Shown: positions 25,814 to 33,738 of the stretch, piece by piece | Layout: the number at the start of each line of letters is the position of its first letter | Numbering within the stretch: position 1 is the stretch's first letter | DNA from: Rhizobium phaseoli | GTDB lineage: Bacteria > Pseudomonadota > Alphaproteobacteria > Rhizobiales > Rhizobiaceae | Direction of reading: 5' to 3' | Assembly (NCBI RefSeq): GCF_003985125.1 | Contig: NZ_ML133595.1 | Location: 1 to 48,478, forward strand | Length of the DNA: 48,478 bases | Notes under the pieces: generated by a model | What the model was told of the DNA's origin: nothing | What the model saw: the letters and a program-made list of their open reading frames with translations, nothing else | Database searches by the model: none | Made by a program: the position numbers and the translations under genes

Positions 25814-27571
25814 TCAATAAGACACCAGCAAGGCCGAACCACCCTCCCCGAATTTCGGCTCGATGCCGAGAATGGGAGCGGCGCGGCTGATGATCTCGCG
25901 GGCGATCGGGCCGGCGGTACCGGCGGAGATCGTTCCACCATATTGTTTCTCGCCGGTCTTCGGCTCGTCACAGAAGGTGATCACCGCATATTTGGGGTCG
26001 TTGATCGGGAAGGCGGCGATGAAGGAATTGAAGTTCAGCGTTGCGGAATAACGCCCGTTCACGACCTTGTCGGCCGTGCCGGTCTTGCTGCCGACGGCAA
26101 AACCCGGCACACGCGCGACGCGTCCCGAACCCTTGAAACCGTTGAAATCGAGGAGATAGCGGATTTCGTCGCTGGTCGACTTCTTAATCACCTGCTTGGC
26201 GATCTGGTCGGCCTCTTCGCGCGTGCGCGGCAGGAATGTCGGCTCGATCAGCTTGCCGCCATTGACGAGAGCGGCCGCCGCCACCCCGGTCTGCAGCGCC
26301 GTCGTCGAGACCCCATGACCGAAGGAAATGGTGATCGAATTGATCTTCTTCCACACCCGCGGCTGGGTCGGCATCTTCACCTCTGGCAATTCGGTCTGCA
26401 TCTTCGTCAGCAGGCCGAGCTTGTTCAGATAGTCCTTCTGCGCATCGATGCCGACGATGTCGATGACGCGCGCCGTGCCGATATTCGACGAGTACTGGAA
26501 AATTTCAGGCACGGTCAGCCAGCGGCGCTGCCCGTGAAAATCGTGGATGGTGAAGCCGCCGATATAGATCGGCTTGCTGGCATCGAACGTGTCGGACATC
26601 TTCACCTTGCCGGTATCAAGCGCCATTGCCAGCGAAAAGGTTTTGAAGGTCGACCCCATTTCGAAGGTGCCGTTGGTCATCCGGTTGAGCCAGCCCTCCT
26701 TGGCGCCCTCCTGCGGATCGTTCGGATCGAAATCCGGTGCCGATGCCATTGCCAGCACTTCGCCGGTGTGCACGTCGATGACAGCTGCACCCGCCCCCTT
26801 GGACTGGAAATTGTTGACGGCGTTGACGACGGCGTCACGGACGATGTTCTGGACGCGCAGATCGATCGACAGCCGCACCGGCTCGAGCGGCTGATCGCTG
26901 GTCATGCCGACCGAGGCGAGATCGGCGAGCCCTTGGTCGTCGATGAACTTCTCCATCCCGGCCACGCCGCGGTTGTCGATGTTGACGTAACCAAGGATGT
27001 GCGCGGCGGTCGATCCACCCGGATAGAAGCGGCGCTTCTCCGGCCGGAAGCCGATGCCGGGAATGCCGAGCGCCAGGATCTGGCTCTGCTGCTTCGGCGT
27101 CAACTGCCGGCGCAGCCAGGCGAAATGCGATGTTTTGACCGAGAGTTTCTTGTAGGTGTCCTTGACATCGAGCTCGGGCAGAACCGTCGCAAGTTTCTCG
27201 ACCGCCTCGTCGGGATCGACGATCTTGTTCGGCTCGGCAAACAGCGAGACGGTGCGGATATCGGTCGCCAGCACCTCGCCATTGCGGTCGAGAATATCGG
27301 GGCGCGATGCCATCAGCCGGTCGGGAGGCAGGATGCTGGAGACGACCTCCTGATCCTTCATCGCATATTCGACCAGGCGGCCGCCGATGACGACGTAGAC
27401 ACCCATGAAACCGAGGATCAGCAGGCCGACACGGCTCTTTGCCTGCCCCGACTTCTTCTTGCGCGTCCCCTCGATCGCCACGCCGGCGGAAGGGCCGCCG
27501 AAACGATTATAGACGCCGGCGGAGAAATGCGCCTGGCTCTTCAAAACCATGATGCGGGAAAGAAACGACAT
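25814..27571 (-). CDS. ftsI: Septal transpeptidase FtsI (PBP3)
   Basis: FtsI cross-links septal peptidoglycan together with FtsW. The 585-residue protein has a basic cytoplasmic tail, one membrane segment (about residues 47-66), a PBP dimer/pedestal domain, and the transpeptidase triad. S307 and K310 lie in GSTFK, the second motif is YSSN, and the third is GSKTGTAD. Its ATG overlaps the ftsL stop by one base (TAATG), a strong sign of coupling. Confidence 0.97.
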   Translation of the reverse strand: MSFLSRIMVLKSQAHFSAGVYNRFGGPSAGVAIEGTRKKKSGQAKSRVGLLILGFMGVYVVIGGRLVEYAMKDQEVVSSILPPDRLMASRPDILDRNGEVLATDIRTVSLFAEPNKIVDPDEAVEKLATVLPELDVKDTYKKLSVKTSHFAWLRRQLTPKQQSQILALGIPGIGFRPEKRRFYPGGSTAAHILGYVNIDNRGVAGMEKFIDDQGLADLASVGMTSDQPLEPVRLSIDLRVQNIVRDAVVNAVNNFQSKGAGAAVIDVHTGEVLAMASAPDFDPNDPQEGAKEGWLNRMTNGTFEMGSTFKTFSLAMALDTGKVKMSDTFDASKPIYIGGFTIHDFHGQRRWLTVPEIFQYSSNIGTARVIDIVGIDAQKDYLNKLGLLTKMQTELPEVKMPTQPRVWKKINSITISFGHGVSTTALQTGVAAAALVNGGKLIEPTFLPRTREEADQIAKQVIKKSTSDEIRYLLDFNGFKGSGRVARVPGFAVGSKTGTADKVVNGRYSATLNFNSFIAAFPINDPKYAVITFCDEPKTGEKQYGGTISAGTAGPIAREIISRAAPILGIEPKFGEGGSALLVSY

Positions 27572-28053
27572 TATTCCACCGACCCCGTTTCGATCTCGTC
27601 TGCATCTGCGTCATCCTCGGCCCCAGCGTGCGGCGCGGGCACCGGGATGGGCTGCGCTTTCGCCGTGGCACCCTTGGCGCCGGCCACGGTCGCGCCCTTG
27701 GCGCTGGCCACGGTCGCGCCTTTGGCGCTGGCTTTGGCCTCCGTCACGTCAGGCAAGGGAACCTCGGATTTCAGCATCGGCAATTCCTTGGCATGCACCA
27801 GCGCCGTCGATTCAGTCGGCTGCAGCTGCAATTCGTCATCATAGGCCTTGACCAGCCGCTCCAGCCGGTTCGGCTGCGATTGCAGGGCCCAGTCGGCCTT
27901 GAGAAGATCGATCGTATCCTTCTCGAGTTTGATTTCGGCTTCGAGGCGATGGACCTCCTCGAGCTTCAATTCGGCGCGATGCTTGATCGTGTAGGTAACG
28001 GCAGCAGTTGCCGTCATGACGCCGATGAGCACGAGATCGAACGTTTTCAGCAT
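27571..28053 (-). CDS. ftsL: Cell division protein FtsL
   Basis: This is a small bitopic divisome protein of 160 residues. The N-terminal membrane segment (LVLIGVMTATAAVTYTI) is followed by a coiled coil (ELKLEEVHRLEAEIKLEKDTI) and the W-A-L-Q-S-Q-P-N-R-L segment typical of FtsL/FtsLB-type proteins. The C-terminal third is a low-complexity Ala/Lys/Pro tail built from an 8-residue tandem repeat. Position between rsmH (1-base gap) and ftsI (1-base overlap) confirms the call. Confidence 0.9.
   Translation of the reverse strand: MLKTFDLVLIGVMTATAAVTYTIKHRAELKLEEVHRLEAEIKLEKDTIDLLKADWALQSQPNRLERLVKAYDDELQLQPTESTALVHAKELPMLKSEVPLPDVTEAKASAKGATVASAKGATVAGAKGATAKAQPIPVPAPHAGAEDDADADEIETGSVE
27668..27739 (-). 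repeat. 24-base tandem repeat in ftsL
   Basis: Three 24-base units start at 27668, 27692 and 27716. Units 1 and 2 differ at only two positions, and unit 3 is more diverged. On the protein they give repeated AKGATVAS/G-type octapeptides in the FtsL C-terminal tail. Being in frame, copy-number change would alter tail length without frameshift. Confidence 0.8.
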
Positions 28054-28054
28054 A

Positions 28055-29080
28055 TCAACCTCCAAGCTTTCCAAGGCTGGCCAGATTGGGAAATCCAAAG
28101 AGCGACATATCGGCGGCCTCGGCGGCGGCCGCCGTTCTCTGGCCGGCGCGCAGCTTGGCCGAGCGGGCGCGCGGATTGCTCTCGGCCTCCGCTTCGCTTG
28201 CCGAAACCATCGATTTGCCCACAGTCGTAAAGGTTGCCGCCCGCTCATGCGCGGCCGGCAGGTGCCGCGAACCCGACGCCTTGCCGGCACGATCGGAGAA
28301 GAACTTCTTGACGATGCGGTCTTCAAGCGAATGGAAGGTGACGACGACGAGCCGTCCGCCGGGCTTCAGCACCGTTTCCGCCGCAAACAATGCCTGCGCC
28401 AGTTCGCCGAGCTCGTCGTTGACGAAGATGCGCAGCGCCTGGAAGACGCGCGTCGCCGGATGGATCTTGTCCTTCATCTTGCGCGGCGTGACCAATTCGA
28501 TGAGACCGGCAAGATCGCGTGTTGTCTCGAACGGCTTTTCGGCACGACGCTTCTCGATCGCATGCGCGATGCGCGGCGCCTGGCTCTCCTCGCCGAGAAA
28601 ATGGAAGATACGGATGAGATCGGCGACCTTGGCGCGATTGACGACGTCGGCGGCCGAAACGCCTGTCGCCGACATGCGCATGTCGAGCGGCCCGTTCTTC
28701 TGGAAGGAGAAGCCGCGCTCGGCCTCATCGAGCTGCATGGAGGAAACGCCGATGTCGAGAACGACGCCATCGAGGCCGCCCTGCGGCGCATGATCTGCAA
28801 GATGCGAGAATTGCGAATGAACAAGCTTGAGACGGCCGCCATGGGCGGCGACCATCGCCTGCCCCGCCGCAATCGCCGTCGGATCGCGATCGAGCGCAAT
28901 CACCTCGGCACCGGCGGCAAGGATGGCCGAGGTATAGCCACCCGCACCGAACGTACCGTCGAGAATGAGCTTCCCGGGCGCGGGCGCCAGCGCCGCAAGG
29001 ACCTCTTCGAGAAGAACAGGAATGTGACGAACCGGTCCGCCGCCGGCATCAGTTGAACCTCCGCCAGGATTCGCCGCCAT
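28055..29080 (-). CDS. rsmH: 16S rRNA m4C1402 methyltransferase
   Basis: RsmH (MraW) methylates N4 of C1402 in 16S rRNA. The 341-residue protein has the substrate motif VRHIPVLLEEVL, the SAM loop DGTFGAGGYT (residues 41-50), DLGV-like VLDIGVSSMQLD, and RGFSFQKNGPLDMRM. The frame stays open upstream, but the ATG at 29080 gives the normal N-terminus and leaves 17 bases after mraZ. Confidence 0.96.
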   Translation of the reverse strand: MAANPGGGSTDAGGGPVRHIPVLLEEVLAALAPAPGKLILDGTFGAGGYTSAILAAGAEVIALDRDPTAIAAGQAMVAAHGGRLKLVHSQFSHLADHAPQGGLDGVVLDIGVSSMQLDEAERGFSFQKNGPLDMRMSATGVSAADVVNRAKVADLIRIFHFLGEESQAPRIAHAIEKRRAEKPFETTRDLAGLIELVTPRKMKDKIHPATRVFQALRIFVNDELGELAQALFAAETVLKPGGRLVVVTFHSLEDRIVKKFFSDRAGKASGSRHLPAAHERAATFTTVGKSMVSASEAEAESNPRARSAKLRAGQRTAAAAEAADMSLFGFPNLASLGKLGG

Positions 29081-29097
29081 TCCGTTCCCTCGTCCTT

Positions 29098-29535
29098 TTA
29101 GGAACGCTTGCCCGCCAGCTTGCGCTCCCCTCGTGCCTGCGCCTGCGCCGCCAGAAATGCCTGCGGCTGCCAGAGCTGAAAATGATCCGCTCGACCGACG
29201 AAGGTCACTTCGTCCGAGATGCCGGTGAAGCCGCGGATGAAATCCGTGACCATCAGCCGCCCCTCGGCATCGAGCCTCATGAAGACCCCGCCCCCGTGAA
29301 TCAGAAGCGACATCTCGTTCGCGTCCGGCGAAAACGGATCTTCCGCAGCGATCTGCCGCTCGAATCTCTCGAGAAGATCCAAACCGCCGACGCTGATCGC
29401 CGGAAACACAAAATCCTGAAAGCAGTAAAGCTCCTGGATATTGCGCTGCGCCAGCACGGAACGAAAGGCCGAAGGCACGGAAACCCTGCCCTTGGCATCG
29501 ATCCTGTTGGTCGCATTCGAAAGGAAGCGGCTCAT
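29098..29535 (-). CDS. mraZ: Transcriptional regulator MraZ
   Basis: MraZ is the first gene of the dcw cluster and a repressor of it in other bacteria. The 145-residue protein has two SpoVT/AbrB-like swapped-hairpin modules. The first contains NRIDAKGRVSVPSAFR, and the second contains RLDAEGRLMVTDFIR. The ATG at 29535 gives the family N-terminus MSRFLSNATN; an in-frame ATG at 29547 with GGGAA nearby is possible. Its own likely operator lies at 29709-29742. Confidence 0.95.
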   Translation of the reverse strand: MSRFLSNATNRIDAKGRVSVPSAFRSVLAQRNIQELYCFQDFVFPAISVGGLDLLERFERQIAAEDPFSPDANEMSLLIHGGGVFMRLDAEGRLMVTDFIRGFTGISDEVTFVGRADHFQLWQPQAFLAAQAQARGERKLAGKRS

Positions 29536-29963
29536 GACACGAAACATCCGTTCCCGCAGGGATCCGGACCAAAAGACGCCCGAAACTCCCCATATCAGGC
29601 ACAGCTTCGCAAGCCGGATGAGAAAGGTCCCACCCAACGCTTCCGGAGAGGAAGACGCCTTTGCTTTGCGATGAATGGGCAGGTGATTGCCCTGGTGCAG
29701 TGCGCATTTGGGATAGCATGGGACCATATGGGCGTCAATGGGATGCGCCTGTTTTGCAATAGACGCATGATCAAAAATTTATAAGCCGTTAAGTTTAACA
29801 AAGAGTTAGGATCACCCTGCCGCAAGAGCGCGCGACGGTGCTTTCGCAAAAACAATCTCCGCGCAGAGGATTTCATGAGCATCAGCTTGAAAACTTTCGA
29901 TTTCAGCGGCTTACCTGGAGGTGATTCGTCAAATCAGAGGTTTTCGCGCCACGAAAGTTAATC
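29536..29963. other. Region upstream of mraZ
   Basis: No gene is supported between mraZ and rnpB. The region holds the four-repeat MraZ-type operator (29709-29742) and a second pair of TGGG-like words on the minus strand (GTTGGGTGGGAC, 29627-29638). An AT-rich stretch with TTAA-containing words follows (about 29763-29805), where the dcw promoter is likely. A 28-codon plus-strand frame at 29875-29961 is too weak to call. Confidence 0.5.
29709..29742. promoter_or_regulatory. Candidate MraZ operator (four TGGGN repeats)
   Basis: TGGG occurs at 29709, 29719, 29729 and 29739, exactly ten bases apart. This gives TGGGN-N5 units in direct repeat, the pattern reported for the MraZ box of E. coli. It lies 174 bases upstream of the mraZ ATG. 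The repeats read on the plus strand, opposite to mraZ. The regular pattern is seen; binding by MraZ is inferred from its location. Confidence 0.7.
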
Positions 29964-30360
29964 GCCAGTTGGCCTGTAAGCCGGGTTCTGTATGGCTCCG
30001 GCGTGAACCGGAACGTGGCAGCCATTCCTCTGGGACAGCGCTCGCACGCTGCCTCACGCAACCCACCCGGATGACTGGCCTGGAAACCGGCCGGAGGGCC
30101 TTTCGGCCCGCCGCGTCATCCCTATTCGGTCTTGCTCCCGGTGGGGTTTACCGTGCCATTTCCGTTGCCGGAGATGCGGTGGGCTCTTACCCCACCCTTT
30201 CACCCTTACCTGTCATGACAGGCGGTTTGCTTTCTGTGGCACTTTCCCTGAGGTCGCCCTCGCCGGACGTTATCCGGCACCGTGTCTCCGTGGAGCCCGG
30301 ACTTTCCTCACCTTACCGCCTTTCGGCATTGGTAAAGCGCGGCTGCCCGGCCAACTGGCA
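29964..30360 (-). ncRNA. rnpB: RNase P RNA, bacterial class A
   Basis: RnpB is the catalytic RNA of RNase P, which trims tRNA 5' leaders. On the minus strand the RNA begins GCCAGTTGGCCGGGCAGCC and ends with GGCCAACTGGC, which form the closing P1 helix. The universally conserved GAGGAAAGTCCGGGCTCCA core is present (about 30291-30312). The matching 3' core is near 29980 (ACAGAACCCGGCTTAC). The length of about 397 bases fits class A. End points are set by P1 and may be off by a few bases. Confidence 0.95.
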
Positions 30361-30409
30361 GGGCTCCCATAAACGAGGGAGATCGCAATTGCCACCGAAA
30401 ACGATAGGC

Positions 30410-31585
30410 TTAACGAAATTGCGGTGTGAAATGCGTGGAGTAGCCCTGTTCGCTGATTCTGCCCGACAAAAGCAGTTCGGCCCCGAGCCTGCCGATTTCG
30501 TCCGAACTCTTGGCCGACGTGCCGGCGCAGCCCGTCATCACGGCGATGACAGGCGAAGACGTATAGCCGATCATCGGATAGCCGCTTTGCGTCTGGGACA
30601 CGACACAGGCGGCCGTCGAGGTCGAAAGCGGCGTCAGATCGGGCGCAAGATCAGCGACAATGCGTTGAAGATGCGCCCGCACGCTCTCCCGCCCTTCGGT
30701 CCTGAACCAGGCACGCATCTCCGTCTCGTTGCTAAGCGCCAGATCGTCGGGGTCACCGCCGATCTTCAGATAGAATTTGCCGTCGGGATAACGGATCGGC
30801 GGCAGCAGGTAGATATGGATGCCGGGCACATCGAGAATAAGCGACGGCATGGCGGCCAGGTGGATGGCATCGGCTTCGCTCACTTCGAAAAGCGTTACCG
30901 TCCGGCCATAAACCGTCATCTCAACCGGACGCGGTAACAGATTCTCCGCAATGGAAAATCCTCCCGCGGCCAGCAGCACCTTTTCAGCACGATAGGCCAA
31001 GCCGCCGGCGGTCCTGACGACGGCCGAACCACCCTCCTCGCGGATCGAGGCAACATTGTCGCGGATGACTACGGCGCCGGCTTTTTCCGCCAGCAGCGAC
31101 TGTGCCTTGACCAGCTTGCGCGGGCTGATATGCCCGGCCCCCTTCGCCTCGAAGACGCCGGCGCAGCCATAAGCAAAGGCGAAGAAGGGGAAGGCGCCTT
31201 GCAACGCCCCTTCGTCGAGAAGGCTGGTTTCGACACCCAGCGAAACGGCGGCCTGCCTGCTTCTGCCGAGATAATCGCTTCCATTGGGCGCGACGACGAC
31301 GCAGCCGACCTCCCGATAGAAATCGATGCCGCTTTCGCGAGCGATCTCGCCGTAGCGTCCGATCGAGCGGTTGGCGAGCAGCGCCCAGTTGCGGTCGGGA
31401 TCAATGGTGCGGGTGATGCGCCCCTCGTCGTAGTGGCTGGCAAAAACGCCCTGATGCGTCTTGCGATTGGCCGGCTCGTCCGGCCCGATCACCGCCACGC
31501 CGTCCGTCTGCCGAGCCAGATGCCGGGCAGCTGCCGCCCCCATCAACCCGCGGCCGACGACAATATATTTGAAAACGACTGCCAT
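30410..31585 (-). CDS. FAD-dependent oxidoreductase, DAO / sarcosine-oxidase-like (copy 2)
   Basis: This 391-residue protein has an N-terminal Rossmann FAD loop (VVGRGLMGAAAARHL, G11-G16) and the DAO fold. It resembles monomeric sarcosine oxidase and N-methyl amino acid oxidases. C327 (TAACVVSQTQ) sits near where sarcosine oxidases attach FAD covalently, which is inference from position and spacing. AAGGGAAG before the ATG at 31585 supports the start. It follows a close paralogue after 10 bases. The substrate is unknown. Confidence 0.82.
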   Translation of the reverse strand: MAVVFKYIVVGRGLMGAAAARHLARQTDGVAVIGPDEPANRKTHQGVFASHYDEGRITRTIDPDRNWALLANRSIGRYGEIARESGIDFYREVGCVVVAPNGSDYLGRSRQAAVSLGVETSLLDEGALQGAFPFFAFAYGCAGVFEAKGAGHISPRKLVKAQSLLAEKAGAVVIRDNVASIREEGGSAVVRTAGGLAYRAEKVLLAAGGFSIAENLLPRPVEMTVYGRTVTLFEVSEADAIHLAAMPSLILDVPGIHIYLLPPIRYPDGKFYLKIGGDPDDLALSNETEMRAWFRTEGRESVRAHLQRIVADLAPDLTPLSTSTAACVVSQTQSGYPMIGYTSSPVIAVMTGCAGTSAKSSDEIGRLGAELLLSGRISEQGYSTHFTPQFR

Positions 31586-31595
31586 GCGCTTCCCT

Positions 31596-32780
31596 TCAGG
31601 CAAAGATCGGCGTCAGCTCGCCGCCGAAATCCGCTTCACCGAGTACGCCTTCCGTCAGCAGTACGGCGCCCAGCCGCCCGAGTTCGTCGGAGGATTTGGC
31701 GGCGACGAAATTGCCGCCGGTCAGAACCGCGATGCGTGGCGACTGCGTAAACCCGGCATAGGGATAACCGGTCGGCGTGAAATTCGCCACGCACGGACCC
31801 GACGTGACCGGGCAGCCGGCAAGCGCCGGCATCAGTTGCAGGGCGATGCGGCAGAGATGATCGCGCTCGGCAGCGCTGCCGTCCGAACGGAACCACGCGC
31901 CGGCATCCTCCAGCCGATCGATGGAAAGCGTCTCGGTATCGCCGCCGAGCTTCAGATAGATCTTGCCGTCGGGATAACGCACCGGCGGCAGAATATAAAT
32001 GTGATCCTCTTCCCGCTCGCCGAGCACGATCGTCGACGGCATGTCGCCGAAGACCGCCATCTCGCGCTCGCCGATTTTATAGAAAACAACCGTGCGCGCC
32101 ATCACCCGGGTGTCAACGGGGCGCGGCAGCAGCGCATGGAAATTGCTGAAGCCGCCAGCCGCCACCAGGACCCTCTCGGCGCTGTAACGCCTCCCGTCGA
32201 CCGTCACCTCGACATGGGCACCGGCGTCGCGCACGGATGTCGCTGTTGCCTCGATCAGCGTAACGCCACCCTGTTCCGCGAGCTTAGCCTGGGCGCGCAC
32301 GAGCGCCCGCGGATTGATATGGCCGGCGCGCTTGCGTTCAAAATAGCCGCTGAAATCGGCATCGACGGCAAGATAGGGAAAGCGCCGCGAAAGGTCCGAC
32401 GATGCGATGGTCTCGATCTCGCTGCCGAGCGTCCGGCTGACGGTCAACGCCCGATCGATGTAATCCTGCTCGCTCTTCTCAGGGGCCGCAAACAGGCAGC
32501 CAACTTCCGAAAAGAAGGAAATGCCGCTCTTTGCCTCGATCGCACGGTAGCGGTCGAGCGCGCGGGCTGCGAAACTTCCCCAGGCCAGATTGCCGTCGAA
32601 TGTCCGGGTGATGCGCGCTTCGTCGTAATGGCTGGCGAAGACGCCGTCATGCGATTTGCGCTCAGCCGGCTCGCGCGGGCCGATCAGCGCGATGCCGTCA
32701 GCTATCGCAGAGAGATGCCGGGCGGCCGCGGCACCCATCATGCCGCGTCCGATGATGATGAACCTGAAATCGACTGCCAT
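31596..32780 (-). CDS. FAD-dependent oxidoreductase, DAO / sarcosine-oxidase-like (copy 1)
   Basis: This 394-residue paralogue shares with its neighbour IIIGRGMMGAAAARHL, KSHDGVFASHYDEARITRT, HINPRALVRAQ, YILPPVRYPDGKIYLKLGG and AKSSDELGRLGA. C330 (SGPCVANFTP) is the possible flavin-linking cysteine. It is the first gene of the pair, and GAGGTGGG upstream of the ATG at 32780 supports the start. The pair arose by tandem duplication. Amine or N-methyl amino acid oxidation is the likely chemistry. Confidence 0.83.
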   Translation of the reverse strand: MAVDFRFIIIGRGMMGAAAARHLSAIADGIALIGPREPAERKSHDGVFASHYDEARITRTFDGNLAWGSFAARALDRYRAIEAKSGISFFSEVGCLFAAPEKSEQDYIDRALTVSRTLGSEIETIASSDLSRRFPYLAVDADFSGYFERKRAGHINPRALVRAQAKLAEQGGVTLIEATATSVRDAGAHVEVTVDGRRYSAERVLVAAGGFSNFHALLPRPVDTRVMARTVVFYKIGEREMAVFGDMPSTIVLGEREEDHIYILPPVRYPDGKIYLKLGGDTETLSIDRLEDAGAWFRSDGSAAERDHLCRIALQLMPALAGCPVTSGPCVANFTPTGYPYAGFTQSPRIAVLTGGNFVAAKSSDELGRLGAVLLTEGVLGEADFGGELTPIFA

Positions 32781-32855
32781 ATCCCACCTCGCTATATTCC
32801 AGCGATACCATGGCAATCATCTTGAATCATCCAGCTCTTGTCAGGAATAAGCGCT

Positions 32856-33476
32856 TCAGAGCATTGCGAGAACCTTGCCGCAATAGGACTTGGACACCGG
32901 GTTCATGCGCGTGGCGCCATGACCGGCATTGTATTTGAGGATGGTGTTGCAGGTCTCGCCACCACCGAGATCATGGGCGGCAGCCAGGTATTTCATGCCG
33001 TACTTGATGTTGGTTTCCGGATCGAACAGGCCCTTGGCGCTGCCGGAATAGCCCATCATGCGGGCAGTTGCAGGCTTTATCTGCATAAGGCCGATTTCAC
33101 CGTGGCTGCCGCGCGCATTCGGATTGAAATTGCTTTCGATACGGATGACAGCGGTCGCAAGCGCAACCGGTACATTATATTGGTTCGCATATTTGCTGAT
33201 CAGTGCGGAATAGGAATTGCCGGAAACATTGGCGACGGGATAACCGCTCTGGCGCTCGACCGTCTTCAGTGTGCGTTCCGCCGTCTTGAGCGGACGCTTC
33301 GCCGGCTTGACCGAACGCTCCGCTTTCTTCAACGGACGCTCTGTATTCTTCGAAGGACGCTCGACTTTCTTCACCGGCGCATCAGCTCGCACACCCCAAT
33401 CATTCGCAAAGGCAAAGCTATTTCCGGCCAGCACCATGCCAGCGCATGTTGCAGCAACAACAATCAGTTTTCTCAT
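32856..33476 (-). CDS. Lytic transglycosylase, SLT domain, with basic repeat linker
   Basis: This 206-residue exported protein has a signal peptide (residues 1-25, ends FAFA). A Lys/Arg-rich linker of six 7-residue repeats (about 34-76) follows. The C-terminal SLT domain has catalytic E114 (IRIESNFNP), then GEIGLMQIKPATA and a KYNAGHGA segment. SLT enzymes cleave the MurNAc-GlcNAc bond to give 1,6-anhydroMurNAc. The upstream in-frame TTG at 33500 is less likely because it would bury the signal peptide. Confidence 0.88.
   Translation of the reverse strand: MRKLIVVAATCAGMVLAGNSFAFANDWGVRADAPVKKVERPSKNTERPLKKAERSVKPAKRPLKTAERTLKTVERQSGYPVANVSGNSYSALISKYANQYNVPVALATAVIRIESNFNPNARGSHGEIGLMQIKPATARMMGYSGSAKGLFDPETNIKYGMKYLAAAHDLGGGETCNTILKYNAGHGATRMNPVSKSYCGKVLAML
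33251..33376 (-). repeat. Six 21-base tandem repeats in the SLT gene
   Basis: Six diverged 21-base units encode heptads such as KKAERSV, KPAKRPL, KTAERTL and KNTERPL. Each has a Lys pair region, E/K-R and a small residue. The repeat forms the basic linker between signal peptide and catalytic domain. Confidence 0.8.
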
Positions 33477-33685
33477 GTAGTCTTGAACACTCCGACCCAA
33501 AGAATTTCCGGACGGCGCGCCTCGCTGTCAGAATGAATACCAGATCAATGACCGATCTGGATCCGCGGCAATTCTTATCGTTTCACATAGCGCCCGCAGT
33601 TTAACTCGAAAACAGCCCCGAGTACCGCTTGGCGGAGGTTCTTAGACCATCGTAATGAGGAGATAATAGGGAAATGATGTGGCAG

Positions 33686-33717
33686 GCCGAATTTCGCGCT
33701 GCAGTGCGAAATTCGGC
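33686..33717 (-). terminator. Strong hairpin after the amidase operon
   Basis: A perfect 12-base stem GCCGAATTTCGC / GCGAAATTCGGC (33686-33697 with 33706-33717) lies 22 bases after the amidase stop. There is no clear T tract on either strand, so termination or 3'-end protection is inferred from position and stability. Confidence 0.55.
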
Positions 33718-33738
33718 GTTTCAGTAACTGTCGAGGAA

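Noticed and set aside
24986..27844. A 952-codon open frame antisense to murE, ftsI and ftsL
   Set aside because: High-GC shadow frame: the opposite strand carries complete, motif-bearing genes and the antisense product has Arg/Gly/Asp-rich composition with no recognisable domain.
29875..29961. A 28-codon plus-strand frame starting MSISLKTFDFSG with AGAGGA upstream
   Set aside because: Ribosome site is present but the product has no hydrophobic or other feature, and the region is probably the upstream part of the dcw promoter and rnpB 3' flank. Without conservation data it is not supportable.
29921..30937. A 338-codon plus-strand frame across rnpB
   Set aside because: It runs through a structured RNA gene and into the antisense of the flavoenzyme gene, with no domain.
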